This document shows positions 16,684-25,770 of a DNA stretch of 64,000 nt, one piece after another. The position numbers and the translations under genes were made by a program. The notes below the pieces were generated by a model, which saw only the letters and a program-made list of their open reading frames with translations, did not search any database and had not been told where the DNA came from. This DNA comes from Butyrivibrio hungatei. Lineage in GTDB: Bacteria > Bacillota > Clostridia > Lachnospirales > Lachnospiraceae. The stretch covers positions 263,213-327,212 of the forward strand of contig NZ_FMUR01000003.1 in assembly GCF_900101605.1 (NCBI RefSeq), given 5' to 3'. Numbering within the stretch: the stretch's first letter is position 1; every line of letters starts with the position of its first letter.

Positions 16684-18339
16684 TCAAACCCTGAAACAGC
16701 TTCCGCCGACAAATTCTCTGCATATAGAATTTCTCGGAAGCATTGAGCTGTCTACACTTACAAAATAATCAAGGAACTTAAGGAGCCTTTTTGCCTCATA
16801 ATACTCAGGTTCACCCTTTTCTATCGAGAAAAGAAGCGGCTCTGCAAACGGCTTGATTACCGCAAGCTCGTATATCTGAGCTGAGTTAAACATCTCATCC
16901 GCCTCTTCCTGGAACGGGAAGATATTCTCCTCTTCACCCGCACGAACAGATCCCCACATACTTATGGTTTTCTTTGCGGAAGCTCCTCTCGTTCTAGCAT
17001 CTCTTACTATTCTTCGAAGCAGTCTTCCGTCCGTTGTCGGAATCCTGTTGTGTGAATCAATGCTGAGTGTTGTAAGCGCGCTTATGTAAATCTTAAACTT
17101 TGACTCCGCAGGAAGCGCATATGACATCTTCTCATTGAGTCCGTGAATACCCTCGATGACGAGAATATCGTTGTCTCCGAGTTTAAGGAAATTGCCGTTC
17201 ATCTCTCTTTTACCCGTAATGAAATTAAACTCCGGAAGTTCAATCTCTTCTCCGCGCAAAAGAGCCGACATATCCTCATTGAATTTCTCTATATCCATAG
17301 CTCCGAGACATTCGAAGTTATAGCTTCCATCCTCATTAAGAGGCGTAAGTTCTCTGTTTACAAAATAGTCATCAAGACTTATGGGATGCGGTTCAAGTCC
17401 GTAAGTTCTGAGCTGAATTGACAATCTGTTCGCAAAGCTTGTCTTTCCGGATGAACTTGGGCCTGCGATCATTACAAACTTTACATCCTTGCGCTCCTGA
17501 ATCTTCTGCGCGATCTCACCTATTCTTCTCTCCTGCAGAGCTTCCTGAATAAGAATCATCTCATTGATCCTGCCCTCGCAAATGCGGTTATTAAGATCGC
17601 CGACATTGTCGATTCCCATCATTCTTCCCCAATCGCATGCAAGCTTCATGGTGTTAAAAAGCTTCTCTCTGGGTTCGGACATAATGAGCTTATCCGGACA
17701 CATTCTTGAAGGAAGTGTAAGCATAATTCCGTCGTCACGTCTTGAGATCTTGAAATGCTCGATGTACGAAGTATTCGGCAACATATAACCATAGAAATAA
17801 TCATAAAAATCTTCAAGCTTATATATGTTGATCTCAGAACTTCTCCTGTATTTCAAAAGAGCAACTTTATCCATCATGCCCATCTTTTTGAAAAGCTCAA
17901 TGGCATCATCAATCGGATACACGCTCTTTGTGATCGGAATTTTCTGATCAATAAGCTCCTGAAATCTGTCAGATATCTTTTTTACAAGCTCATCGGTAAC
18001 TTCAGCATCGCCGTGAAGTGTGCAGTAATAGCTGTTTGAGATAAGAAATTCTATCTTTGCGGCAGAAGCCTCTTCTTTACCCGCAACGTCTCTTATCGCC
18101 TTCACAAACATCATAACCGCGGTCCTTCTCATGGTCTTATGGCCGATACTGTCTCCATAAGTAAGAAAAGATACCTCGCCGTCCTTCTTAACTTCTTTCA
18201 TAAGTTCTCTTATTTTTCCGTTAAAAAGAACTGCCGCGATCTTATACTTGCACTCGGACTGATATTCTTTTGCAATATCCTCAAACTTCGTGCCTTTTTT
18301 ATATTCTTTTGCAACATTATTGATTGTTATTATAGGCAT
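16684..18339 (-). CDS. TGS-domain nucleoside kinase, uridine kinase-like
   Basis: A 551-aa protein combining a TGS/ThrRS-editing-like N-terminal half (about 1-250) with a P-loop kinase of the uridine kinase/phosphoribulokinase family. The Walker A motif GPSSSGKTSFANRL is near residue 293, and SLDDYFVNRE and DILVIEGIHGLNE follow. This two-part architecture is common in Clostridia and Thermotoga; the substrate is usually given as a nucleoside. AGGAGG stands ideally before its ATG, and its start overlaps the trmK stop by ten bases. Confidence 0.85.
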   Translation of the reverse strand: MPIITINNVAKEYKKGTKFEDIAKEYQSECKYKIAAVLFNGKIRELMKEVKKDGEVSFLTYGDSIGHKTMRRTAVMMFVKAIRDVAGKEEASAAKIEFLISNSYYCTLHGDAEVTDELVKKISDRFQELIDQKIPITKSVYPIDDAIELFKKMGMMDKVALLKYRRSSEINIYKLEDFYDYFYGYMLPNTSYIEHFKISRRDDGIMLTLPSRMCPDKLIMSEPREKLFNTMKLACDWGRMMGIDNVGDLNNRICEGRINEMILIQEALQERRIGEIAQKIQERKDVKFVMIAGPSSSGKTSFANRLSIQLRTYGLEPHPISLDDYFVNRELTPLNEDGSYNFECLGAMDIEKFNEDMSALLRGEEIELPEFNFITGKREMNGNFLKLGDNDILVIEGIHGLNEKMSYALPAESKFKIYISALTTLSIDSHNRIPTTDGRLLRRIVRDARTRGASAKKTISMWGSVRAGEEENIFPFQEEADEMFNSAQIYELAVIKPFAEPLLFSIEKGEPEYYEAKRLLKFLDYFVSVDSSMLPRNSICREFVGGSCFRV

Positions 18340-19169
18340 ACGCGTTCCTCCTGCATTACCTTTAAAACCGCATCTATATCATAAAGTTCGGAAGTTACCT
18401 CCCTAACTCTGTCTGAGTGCTCATTTTTATCAAGATTCTTTAAAATGGATTCACATACTTTTTTTCCATGCAAAAGAAATCTCTTCAAAGTTTCATCTCT
18501 GTTAAGAATATTGCACTCACCGTATCTGTTGCACATTCTAAGAAGACTGTCATCATCTGCATCCGGAGCCGCCTTCTTTATAAGAGCACAGGCTCTTTCA
18601 AGCTTATCGCAGTATTCTTTAGCGGAACCGGAAAAAGAATTTTCTCCGATTGAAACTTTCATGGGAAAATAGAACTTTCCGTCCTCTTCTATTACTTTCT
18701 CATCGGTTATAATAAAACCGCTGTCTCTTAAAAAGTTCCTGAAATCCGCGATATCGGACTGCGGCTGCAAAACAGCAGTTTTTATCCCAAGTTCTTTAAC
18801 TTTGCCCTCTTCGAGGATCCTGCGCATGAGATTTCCTCCCATGCCGGCTATGACAAGAGAATCCGCTTCATTTGGCTTAAGCTCTTTTAACCCGTCTGAA
18901 AGCCTCGTCTTGATGCTTCCCTCAAGCCCGTATTCGGATATATTCTCCTGCGCGCCCGACAACGGTCCCTTCCTTACATCCATTGCAATACATTCATCTG
19001 CAATGCCGTGCGAAACAAGATATATAGATACATATCCGTGGTCGCAACCGACATCTGCCACTTTGAGCTTATCCGATGAACGAAGAAGCTCCGCAATCTC
19101 TTTCAAGCGAACAGACATCTTAAGCGCCACGTCATTGTTTGCGTCATTACTCGTATTAGTCATATTCAT
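18330..19169 (-). CDS. trmK: tRNA (adenine(22)-N1)-methyltransferase
   Basis: This 279-aa SAM-dependent enzyme makes m1A22 in tRNA-Ser and tRNA-Tyr. The SAM site VADVGCDHGYVSIYL and the catalytic-region motif VIAGMGGNLMRRIL are diagnostic of the TrmK/YqfN family, and a C-terminal coiled region follows. The first base of its ATG is shared with the rpoD stop (TAATG). The order dnaG-rpoD-trmK is conserved across Firmicutes. Confidence 0.93.
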   Translation of the reverse strand: MNMTNTSNDANNDVALKMSVRLKEIAELLRSSDKLKVADVGCDHGYVSIYLVSHGIADECIAMDVRKGPLSGAQENISEYGLEGSIKTRLSDGLKELKPNEADSLVIAGMGGNLMRRILEEGKVKELGIKTAVLQPQSDIADFRNFLRDSGFIITDEKVIEEDGKFYFPMKVSIGENSFSGSAKEYCDKLERACALIKKAAPDADDDSLLRMCNRYGECNILNRDETLKRFLLHGKKVCESILKNLDKNEHSDRVREVTSELYDIDAVLKVMQEERVCL

Positions 19170-20878
19170 TAATCAAGGTAATCCTTGAGCTTGCGGCTGC
19201 GGCTCGGATGACGGAGCTTTCTGAGTGCCTTTGCCTCAATCTGTCTGATACGCTCACGGGTTACGTTAAATTCCTTACCAACTTCTTCAAGAGTTCTTGC
19301 TCTTCCGTCGTCAAGACCGAAACGAAGTCTAAGAACCTTCTGCTCACGCTCTGTAAGAGTCCCGAGAACTTCAACAAGCTGCTCCTTCAAAAGTGTGAAT
19401 GCAGCTGCATCCGCAGGTACGGGAACGTTGTCGTCCTGGATGAAATCGCCAAGATGGCTGTCTTCCTCTTCACCGATAGGTGTCTCAAGTGAAACAGGCT
19501 CCTGTGAGATCTTGAGGATCTCTCTTACTCTTTCAACAGGCATATTCATTTCTTTTGCAACTTCCTCGGGAATAGGCTCACGTCCGAGTTCCTGAAGGAG
19601 CTGACGACTTACACGGATAAGCTTGTTGATAGTCTCAACCATGTGAACAGGGATACGGATTGTTCTTGCCTGGTCCGCAATAGCTCTTGTGATGGCCTGT
19701 CTGATCCACCATGTTGCATATGTCGAGAACTTGAATCCCTTACGGAAATCGAACTTCTCTACCGCCTTGATAAGTCCGAGGTTACCTTCCTGAATGAGAT
19801 CAAGGAAAAGCATTCCTCTTCCGACATATCTCTTTGCGATACTTACAACGAGACGAAGGTTTGCTTCAGCAAGACGCTTCTTGGCTTCATTTCCCTTGTA
19901 AATAGCCATCTCGATCTCGTCAAGTTTGCTCTTTGAAAGCTTTGTTCCGCTTTCCTTGCTCTCCGCAAGTTCTTTCTCAGCCTCAAGTCCTGCTTCCATT
20001 TCTTTTGCAAGATTGATCTCCTGATCTGCGGTAAGAAGCGGAACTTTACCGATTTCCTTAAGATACATTCTTACGGGATCTTCGATACTGATTCCGTCGG
20101 GAACCGAAAGATCGATATTTTCCATATCAACCTCGTCCTCTTCGGAGAGCATCATATCATCATCGTCGGGAATGTCATCATCGTCGCTTTCAGATACTTT
20201 GAGGACATCTATGCCCGAATTTTCAAGAACTTCAAGGACATTGTCCATCTGATCCTCATTTAAACTGAGCTCAGCAAAAAAGTCGTTGATCTCGCTATAC
20301 TCAAGAACATTTTTCTTCTTCTTTGCAAGAGCAAGAATTTCCTTTATCTTCTGTGTAAAGAGTTCTCTTGTTGCATCGTCGAGAACTTCAGGTTTTCCGC
20401 TTTTTTCTTCGGCTTTCTTTGCAGTCTTCTTTGTTGTCTTTGTTTCTTTTGTTGCAGTATCCTTAGCTGAAGCCTTCTTTGTTACCTTCTCTGTCTCTGC
20501 CTCTTCCTTCTGTACTGCTACCTTCTTAGCAGAAGTCTCCTCCTTCTTGGCGGGAGCCTTTGCTGAGAGCTTCTTGGTTGTTGTTGATGTCTTTGTCACT
20601 TTCTTCTCTTCCTTCTTTTCTGTTTCTTTTTTTGATATTTCTTTTTTGGCCGTTTCCTTTTTGGCCGTAGTTTTCTTTACAGTTTCTTTTTTTGATGCTT
20701 CTTTTTCCGATGCTGCCTTCTTTGATACTTCTTTCTTTGCAGTTTCTTTTTTTGCCGATTCCTTCTTATTCGAATCTTTCTTGTCCGATTTTTTCTTATC
20801 GGTAAGCTTCTCGGCAACTTTCTTTGCAGGTGTCTTCTTTGTCTCTTTTTCTGTAGTATCCGTGATCTTCTTTGCCAT
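19169..20878 (-). CDS. rpoD: Primary sigma factor with long Lys-rich N-terminal extension
   Basis: This 569-aa protein is the housekeeping sigma-70/sigma-A. Region 1.2 starts with [21 protein letters not shown]. Region 2 carries [24 protein letters not shown] core features with [15 protein letters not shown], and region 4 ends with the helix-turn-helix [17 protein letters not shown]. The unusual part is residues 1-160, a low-complexity tract of Lys, Glu, Ala, Ser and Thr dominated by KKE/AKK triplets, ahead of region 1.1. Typical Firmicute RpoD is about 370-400 aa. The start has AGGAAG upstream, and the tract is in frame and intact, so it is translated. Its function is unknown; it could bind nucleic acid or RNA polymerase electrostatically. 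Confidence 0.97.
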   Translation of the reverse strand: MAKKITDTTEKETKKTPAKKVAEKLTDKKKSDKKDSNKKESAKKETAKKEVSKKAASEKEASKKETVKKTTAKKETAKKEISKKETEKKEEKKVTKTSTTTKKLSAKAPAKKEETSAKKVAVQKEEAETEKVTKKASAKDTATKETKTTKKTAKKAEEKSGKPEVLDDATRELFTQKIKEILALAKKKKNVLEYSEINDFFAELSLNEDQMDNVLEVLENSGIDVLKVSESDDDDIPDDDDMMLSEEDEVDMENIDLSVPDGISIEDPVRMYLKEIGKVPLLTADQEINLAKEMEAGLEAEKELAESKESGTKLSKSKLDEIEMAIYKGNEAKKRLAEANLRLVVSIAKRYVGRGMLFLDLIQEGNLGLIKAVEKFDFRKGFKFSTYATWWIRQAITRAIADQARTIRIPVHMVETINKLIRVSRQLLQELGREPIPEEVAKEMNMPVERVREILKISQEPVSLETPIGEEEDSHLGDFIQDDNVPVPADAAAFTLLKEQLVEVLGTLTEREQKVLRLRFGLDDGRARTLEEVGKEFNVTRERIRQIEAKALRKLRHPSRSRKLKDYLD

Positions 20879-20933
20879 ATGATTCTTCCTTTTCTGTTTT
20901 ATAGTATTTCGAATCTATGTGTAGCATCTGTGA

Positions 20934-22712
20934 TCAATCATCGGGCGAGATATCGGCATTTGCCAGCTTCTCAAGATTTTTTTTGCCCTGTATTGTCTTG
21001 GTTAAAAACTCAGGATCGTCAGGTTTCAGTTCTCTTTTCTGTCGTTCGTATCCTGCGGATTTTACTCCGTAAATGATATCTCTGAACGCTTTTTTCCTCT
21101 GATCCTTCGTTTCAATCTCTACCAGGTTTGTGTTGAACATCTCAGCAACTTTGCTGTGCTGCTCTTCATCCGTAAATCTATCCAAAATGGCCGCCGGCGA
21201 GAAATTACCGTTCTCCATCCCCTCAAAGAGCTCGTTTGCAACATTTCTGTAAAGCTCATCGGTAAAGTCATTCGGATCTATCCATTTCTTCACCTTGGGG
21301 AAAATAGCCGGTTCATCCGTAAGCCATGTAAGAAGAAGTCTCTGGTTCTTCCGCGCACCGTCTTCCGGAAGAATCTTTTTCTGGATACCGCTCTTAGGTT
21401 TCTCGGAAGGTCTGACAAGCCCTCCCTGAGAAGCATAATGAGCAACAAGTCTTCTGAGATCGTCAACGGCGATATTGTATTTTGCCGCAACGGCTTCTAT
21501 ATAATTTTCTCTCTCAAGTGCCTCTTCAAACTCGCATAATTTTTTCGCAAGAGCTCTGTGAAACTCAGTCTTGGATTCGGGATCCGACATATCATGCTTC
21601 GACTGCATAACTCTTACTTCGAAAAAGAATGTGTTTTCTGCATTTCTTATTCGCTCTTCGAACGCTTCTTTTCCCTCATTCTTAATGAATTCATCGGGAT
21701 CTTTGTGCGGCCGAAGATCAAGCACCTTGCCCTTAAGCCCCGCTTCCCGCAGAATTCCTATTCCGCGAAGTGCGGCTTTGGTTCCCGCTTCATCGCTGTC
21801 ATAGGACAATATCACTTCATCGGTGTAGCGCTTAAGTATCATGGCCTGCCCCGTCGTAAAAGCAGTTCCGAGCGATGCAACAGCCATATTAAATCCTGCC
21901 TGATGCATAGCTATAACATCCATGTAACCCTCGCAGATTATCATGTATCCCGCTCTTGCGTTTTTGGCATAATTAAGCCCGAACAGGTTTCTGCTCTTAT
22001 CAAAAATAAGTGTTTCAGGGGAATTTAGATATTTGGGCTTTCCATCGCCCATAACACGCCCGCCGAATCCTATTACTTTCTGCGATGCGTCCTGAATCGG
22101 GAACATTACCCTATTCCAGAATTTATCATGAGTTCCCATCCTCTCATCGTGGGAAGCAAGTCCTGCATCAATTATCTGGCTGTCGTTATATCCAAGGCTC
22201 TTTAGATGTTTCACAAGGTCATTGCTCGATATATTGGCATAGCCAAGTCCAAAGTGCTGCATGGTCTCATCCGTAAGCTGTCTGCCTTTGAAATACTCCA
22301 TGCCCTTTTGACCACTCTTTCCGCGAAGCTGGTAATAATAATACTTGGCCGCCTCCTTATTGATATCAAGAAGAATCTGGCGCTTGTCGCGCATTGCCTT
22401 TGCCGCGGGTGAATTGTCTTCATCGGGCAGCTTCACGCCGGCTCTCTCTGCAAGCTGTTTTATAGCCTCCTGGAAAGTTAAATTGTCATATTTCATCAAA
22501 AAAGTGATGACATTCCCGCCCGCTCCGCATCCGAAGCAATAATACATCTGCTTATGCGGCGACACTGAGAAAGAACCTGATTTCTCGTTGTGGAACGGAC
22601 AAAGCCCAAAATAATTCGCGCCTTTTTTTTGCAAATGGACATACTGTCCTATCACATCCACAATGTCACTTCGGGAGCGCACCTCTTCTATTATTTCATC
22701 TGAGTAGCGCAA
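20934..22712 (-). CDS. dnaG: DNA primase
   Basis: A 592-aa primase that makes RNA primers at the replication fork. The N-terminal zinc ribbon is visible (CPFHNEKSGSF, then YYCFGCGAGG), as are the TOPRIM core (IICEGYMDVIAMHQAGF, then SYDSDEAG) and a C-terminal helical region for DnaB interaction. Its start codon is TTG at 22712 with AGGAG seven bases upstream. It lies 55 bases upstream of rpoD in the macromolecular-synthesis arrangement. Confidence 0.96.
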   Translation of the reverse strand: MRYSDEIIEEVRSRSDIVDVIGQYVHLQKKGANYFGLCPFHNEKSGSFSVSPHKQMYYCFGCGAGGNVITFLMKYDNLTFQEAIKQLAERAGVKLPDEDNSPAAKAMRDKRQILLDINKEAAKYYYYQLRGKSGQKGMEYFKGRQLTDETMQHFGLGYANISSNDLVKHLKSLGYNDSQIIDAGLASHDERMGTHDKFWNRVMFPIQDASQKVIGFGGRVMGDGKPKYLNSPETLIFDKSRNLFGLNYAKNARAGYMIICEGYMDVIAMHQAGFNMAVASLGTAFTTGQAMILKRYTDEVILSYDSDEAGTKAALRGIGILREAGLKGKVLDLRPHKDPDEFIKNEGKEAFEERIRNAENTFFFEVRVMQSKHDMSDPESKTEFHRALAKKLCEFEEALERENYIEAVAAKYNIAVDDLRRLVAHYASQGGLVRPSEKPKSGIQKKILPEDGARKNQRLLLTWLTDEPAIFPKVKKWIDPNDFTDELYRNVANELFEGMENGNFSPAAILDRFTDEEQHSKVAEMFNTNLVEIETKDQRKKAFRDIIYGVKSAGYERQKRELKPDDPEFLTKTIQGKKNLEKLANADISPDD

Positions 22713-22742
22713 TTTAGGTCTCCTAAATATATAGTTTTTCTA

Positions 22743-23750
22743 TTAAAGTACCGTCCATGAGCGCGGAACATATACTTCTTCAAAAACAGAAACAGCATAT
22801 CTGTCAGTCATGGAACTTACATAGTCGCAGACGACTCTCTCCTTGGATTCACCCGCAGCCATCATGGCTTTCAGATAATCCGGCAGTTTTTCCTCATGGT
22901 CGAGGTAGTGATGATAGAGAATCTTTATCATAACTTCTACCTTCCCCTCCTGCCCTTTGGCTTCAGGGTTGGTATATACTCTTTCAAACATGAACTTCCT
23001 AAGATCCAGGAAAGCCTCATAGACTTCATCCGACATCATAATGTCGTCCTTGCCCATGCTTGTTGCGATTATGTCGTGTATAAAGGTATCAAGCCACTCT
23101 CCGTTCGTGTAGCCTATCACCTTTGCAAGTTCCTTCGGAACATCACTCTCTTTCATAATTCCGCCGCGGATTGCATCATCCATGTCGTGATGCATATAAG
23201 CTATCTTGTCGGAAAGTCTAACAACCTTTCCCTCAAGAGTGGACGGTGTCAGATTAAGCTCATGATTAAGAATACCGTCCTTGACTTCCCACGTAAGATT
23301 GAGTCCCTGACCGTAATTTTCAAGTTTCTCAACTATCCTTAGACTCTGCTCATTGTGTCTGAATCCGCCGGGAACAACAGCATCAAGTGCCCTCTCTCCG
23401 GCATGCCCGAAAGGCGTGTGCCCAAGATCGTGCCCTAGCGCTATAGCCTCCGTCAGATCCTCATTGAGCAAAAGTGCTTTGGAAATAGTCCTCGCATTCT
23501 GCGACACTTCAAGAGTATGCGTCATGCGGGTTCTGTAATGATCTCCGTCAGGTGACAGGAAAACCTGTGTCTTATCCTTCAATCTTCTGAATGATTTGGA
23601 ATAAAGGATCCTATCCCTGTCTCTTTGGAAACAGGGCCTTATATCACACGGCTTTTCTGCTTTTTCTCTTCCTTTGGAATTCATGCTGAGTGTAGCATGT
23701 TTACTTAAGATCTGTGTTTCTCTTTCTTCTAGCTTTTCACGAATTTTCAA
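22743..23750 (-). CDS. dgt: dGTP triphosphohydrolase-like HD protein
   Basis: A 335-aa member of the dGTPase family, removing triphosphate from dNTPs. HD-domain ligands are clear: RTRMTHTLEVSQNAR, LGHDLGHTPFGHAGE and DKIAYMHHDMDDA. The best start is the TTG at 23750, giving the family-typical N-terminus KIREKLEERE. The longer open frame would extend 56 residues through an intrinsic terminator and into the next gene. The ribosome site before this TTG is weak (GAAAGAAG), which leaves some doubt. It is directly upstream of dnaG. Confidence 0.88.
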   Translation of the reverse strand: MKIREKLEERETQILSKHATLSMNSKGREKAEKPCDIRPCFQRDRDRILYSKSFRRLKDKTQVFLSPDGDHYRTRMTHTLEVSQNARTISKALLLNEDLTEAIALGHDLGHTPFGHAGERALDAVVPGGFRHNEQSLRIVEKLENYGQGLNLTWEVKDGILNHELNLTPSTLEGKVVRLSDKIAYMHHDMDDAIRGGIMKESDVPKELAKVIGYTNGEWLDTFIHDIIATSMGKDDIMMSDEVYEAFLDLRKFMFERVYTNPEAKGQEGKVEVMIKILYHHYLDHEEKLPDYLKAMMAAGESKERVVCDYVSSMTDRYAVSVFEEVYVPRSWTVL

Positions 23751-23811
23751 TTTTCGTCTTCTTTCTATTAGAATTTTATGAGTAGCAAATCTTTGTTTGT
23801 AGGACAAAATG

Positions 23812-23843
23812 AAACCCACATCTTTATTATTCGACGTGGGTTT
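23812..23843. terminator. Terminator between the small hypothetical gene and dgt
   Basis: AAACCCAC and GTGGGTTT arms with two further pairs form a stem. Long T-rich sequence follows on the plus strand and TTTCATTTTG on the minus strand. On the minus strand it ends the 24-25 kb group before dgt begins. Confidence 0.8.
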
Positions 23844-23880
23844 CCGATTTCCTTTTTTATTTTTATTTTTTTTTGAAAAA

Positions 23881-24189
23881 TCACTTATACAGTGCAAAGC
23901 GAGCTTCATACTGCTCATTTATCCACTCAACGGCTTTTGTAAAACCATCTTCGCTTACTTCAAAGTTTTCACTCAGCATAAGCTTTTTATCCGTCTTGGC
24001 GTATGAATAGGGCTCGGGCCAAACTGTAGCCATAAGAGTCGCAGGTCCCCTCTGATCTATGGGAACGAACTTTACGTTTTCAAGTGGTTCTCGTGCAAGT
24101 CTGTATCTCATTCCCTTATAGCTTCCAAAATATGCCTCACCATATTCATAATGCATTAAATTAAAAAATTCTTTTTTCTCTATAGCCAT
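23881..24189 (-). CDS. Uncharacterised small soluble protein
   Basis: I cannot name this 102-aa protein. It has no membrane segment or signal peptide. It is rich in aromatic residues, with the striking stretches HYEYGEAYFGSYKGMRYRLAR and TVWPEPYSYAKT, and an amphipathic C-terminal helix (AVEWINEQYEARF). It follows the DUF6465 gene by five bases, so the two are co-transcribed. My impression of it as a conserved Lachnospiraceae protein is recollection, not something shown here. Confidence 0.7.
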   Translation of the reverse strand: MAIEKKEFFNLMHYEYGEAYFGSYKGMRYRLAREPLENVKFVPIDQRGPATLMATVWPEPYSYAKTDKKLMLSENFEVSEDGFTKAVEWINEQYEARFALYK

Positions 24190-24194
24190 ATCTG

Positions 24195-24827
24195 TTAAAA
24201 CTCGACTTTACCCGTATCGGTATGATTTACAACATAATATGCCGCATTGTCGGAAGGTTTGATGTAAACCTGGATTTCCTTGATACTTGTAGCCTTATTT
24301 CCTTTGTTGATGTAGTCTTTTTTTGCACGCTCAATTATATCCGAAGTTTTTATCTCGTGATTACTGTACTGAACAAAAACTTCTTCTTTGCACGTGAATT
24401 TCGCAGTCTTTGCAGAAAGATCCTGTCCCGCTTCCTTTGCAGCTTTTGCAGCTTTCTGTGATGTCTCTTTCACAACTTTTGTGGCGGGAGCAGTTTTTTC
24501 TTTTGCCTTTGTAATATATGGTTCCGCTTTTTCCTTGATGTCTTTTATATAAGGTTCTGCCTTCGTCTTAACTTCGGAATAAACAGGCTCCGCCTTTTCT
24601 TTGATATCTTTGAGATAAGGCTCTGCCTTCTCCTTAATATCCTTGATATACGGCTCTGCCTTTTTGATATACGGTTCAGCCTTTTGGGTATACGGTCTCG
24701 TTGCTTCTTTGACATCCCTGATAATCGGCTCTGCCGCCTTCTTAGCTTCTTTTATAACAGGCTCAGTTGCCTTCGAAACTTCTCTTGCTATCTCTCTAAT
24801 CTTATCTTCTGTAGAACTCATGCCCAT
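24195..24827 (-). CDS. DUF6465 protein with KAEPYIKDIKE repeats
   Basis: A 210-aa soluble protein. The first two thirds consist of about a dozen copies of an 11-residue unit close to KAEPYIKDIKE, a period that forms long amphipathic alpha-helices like those of apolipoproteins, LEA proteins and phasins. The last 70 residues (FTCKEEVFVQYSNHEIK, then IQVYIKPSDNAAYYVVN) match the DUF6465 domain typical of Lachnospiraceae. AGGGAG precedes the ATG at 24827; the ATG at 24821 is also possible. A surface- or polymer-coating role is plausible but unproven. Confidence 0.78.
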   Translation of the reverse strand: MGMSSTEDKIREIAREVSKATEPVIKEAKKAAEPIIRDVKEATRPYTQKAEPYIKKAEPYIKDIKEKAEPYLKDIKEKAEPVYSEVKTKAEPYIKDIKEKAEPYITKAKEKTAPATKVVKETSQKAAKAAKEAGQDLSAKTAKFTCKEEVFVQYSNHEIKTSDIIERAKKDYINKGNKATSIKEIQVYIKPSDNAAYYVVNHTDTGKVEF

Positions 24828-24884
24828 ATATCTCCCTTCTGGAATAAAGAGTCGCCCGCAGCACATCAAAAACGCCGGGGTAGT

Positions 24885-25460
24885 TTATCTAAATCTTTTC
24901 ATAAGCGATGCCATCGGCCCCGCTGCATCCTGCAGATCCCGAATTGCTTGATTAAGTCCGTCAAAATCAATCTGAGACAAAGATGTGACCGCCTCAGTAA
25001 GCGATGCGGAGTTACCTGATACCAGTTCATTAAGGCTGTCGGTAGCACTTGTTATCCCTTTTGTCATGACATCAATCTCATCAAGTGAGTTCTCCGCCTT
25101 GACAGAAACGCTATTAATATGCGAAAGCGTCGTGATTGCCTTTGGCACAATAATAACACATACAAGAAATACCAGCACAAGTATTCCCGCCATACATCCC
25201 GTCGCAACCTTCTGGAAAAAGAGCCTTTTTCTCGACAGATCACGCATCTCGGTGAGTAATGCCTCTGTGAGATTGTTTGAAATTCCGGCATCACCAGGCG
25301 TTGCAGCTTGAATTTTTTCCTTGTTCAAAGCTGCTTCTAACACCAAATCTTTCTCACTTCCTGCCATTTCAGGTACATTTGCACCTGTCAAATTTGAATT
25401 TCCTGCACTGTTTTCAATTGCGTTATCTGACAGTTTGCCCCCAACATCATGCGGTTCCAT
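24885..25460 (-). CDS. Single-pass membrane protein with extracellular coiled region
   Basis: This 191-aa protein has a cytoplasmic N-terminal part (about 1-80), one strong membrane segment near 86-110 (MAGILVLVFLVCVIIVP) and a C-terminal helical region with regular hydrophobic spacing. The latter resembles DUF948-like or chemoreceptor-type helical hairpins (LSHINSVSVKAENSLDEI). No enzymatic motif is seen. It is the first of three closely spaced genes ending with the DUF6465 and aromatic-rich proteins. Confidence 0.65.
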   Translation of the reverse strand: MEPHDVGGKLSDNAIENSAGNSNLTGANVPEMAGSEKDLVLEAALNKEKIQAATPGDAGISNNLTEALLTEMRDLSRKRLFFQKVATGCMAGILVLVFLVCVIIVPKAITTLSHINSVSVKAENSLDEIDVMTKGITSATDSLNELVSGNSASLTEAVTSLSQIDFDGLNQAIRDLQDAAGPMASLMKRFR

Positions 25461-25621
25461 ATAATAGATCCCCCTTTCATATCATGTTCTTACGAAACGC
25501 ACATTTTTAGATCAGTAACCATTCATACACAAAATACAAAATTGAAATCGTTTTATATATGATACCACATTTATTGAGTTATAAAATAGCACGCAACCTT
25601 CTCCCTATACAAATTATAAAT

Positions 25622-25648
25622 GAGCCTGAGAAAAACAATCTCAGGCTC
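25622..25648 (-). terminator. Hairpin downstream of the XRE gene
   Basis: GAGCCTGAG and CTCAGGCTC form a perfect 9-bp stem with an A-rich loop. The minus-strand continuation is T-rich (ATTTATAATTTG). It lies about 120 bases beyond the XRE-family stop and beyond a REP-like pair. Confidence 0.6.
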
Positions 25649-25670
25649 GCTAAACATTTCCACTCAACCT

Positions 25671-25760
25671 GACACGGGGACGGTTCATGTGACTGGTTGT
25701 CACGCGAATCAAAAGAAAAAATCAAGGAGACCGGCGTGACACCTGACCCGTCCCCTTGAC
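25671..25760. repeat. REP-like inverted pair (GGGGACGGTTC ... CCCGTCCCC)
   Basis: The core GACACGGGGACGGTTCATGT (25671-25690) is opposed by TGACCCGTCCCCTTGAC (25744-25760), producing a long imperfect inverted repeat. This is one of several copies of the GAACCGTCCC family clustered around the RAYT-like gene at 27.8-28.5 kb. The rest of the 25461-25770 gap holds the hairpin at 25622 and AT-rich sequence with no gene. Confidence 0.75.
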
Positions 25761-25770
25761 TTGCCTAACT

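Noticed and set aside
20286..20882. Plus-strand 198-codon open frame opposite rpoD
   Set aside because: It is the antisense of the Lys-rich tract, giving an artificial Phe/Ser-rich translation with no start signal.
23751..23918. Longer dgt reading frame
   Set aside because: It crosses an intrinsic terminator and overlaps the previous gene; family proteins begin at KIREKLEERE.
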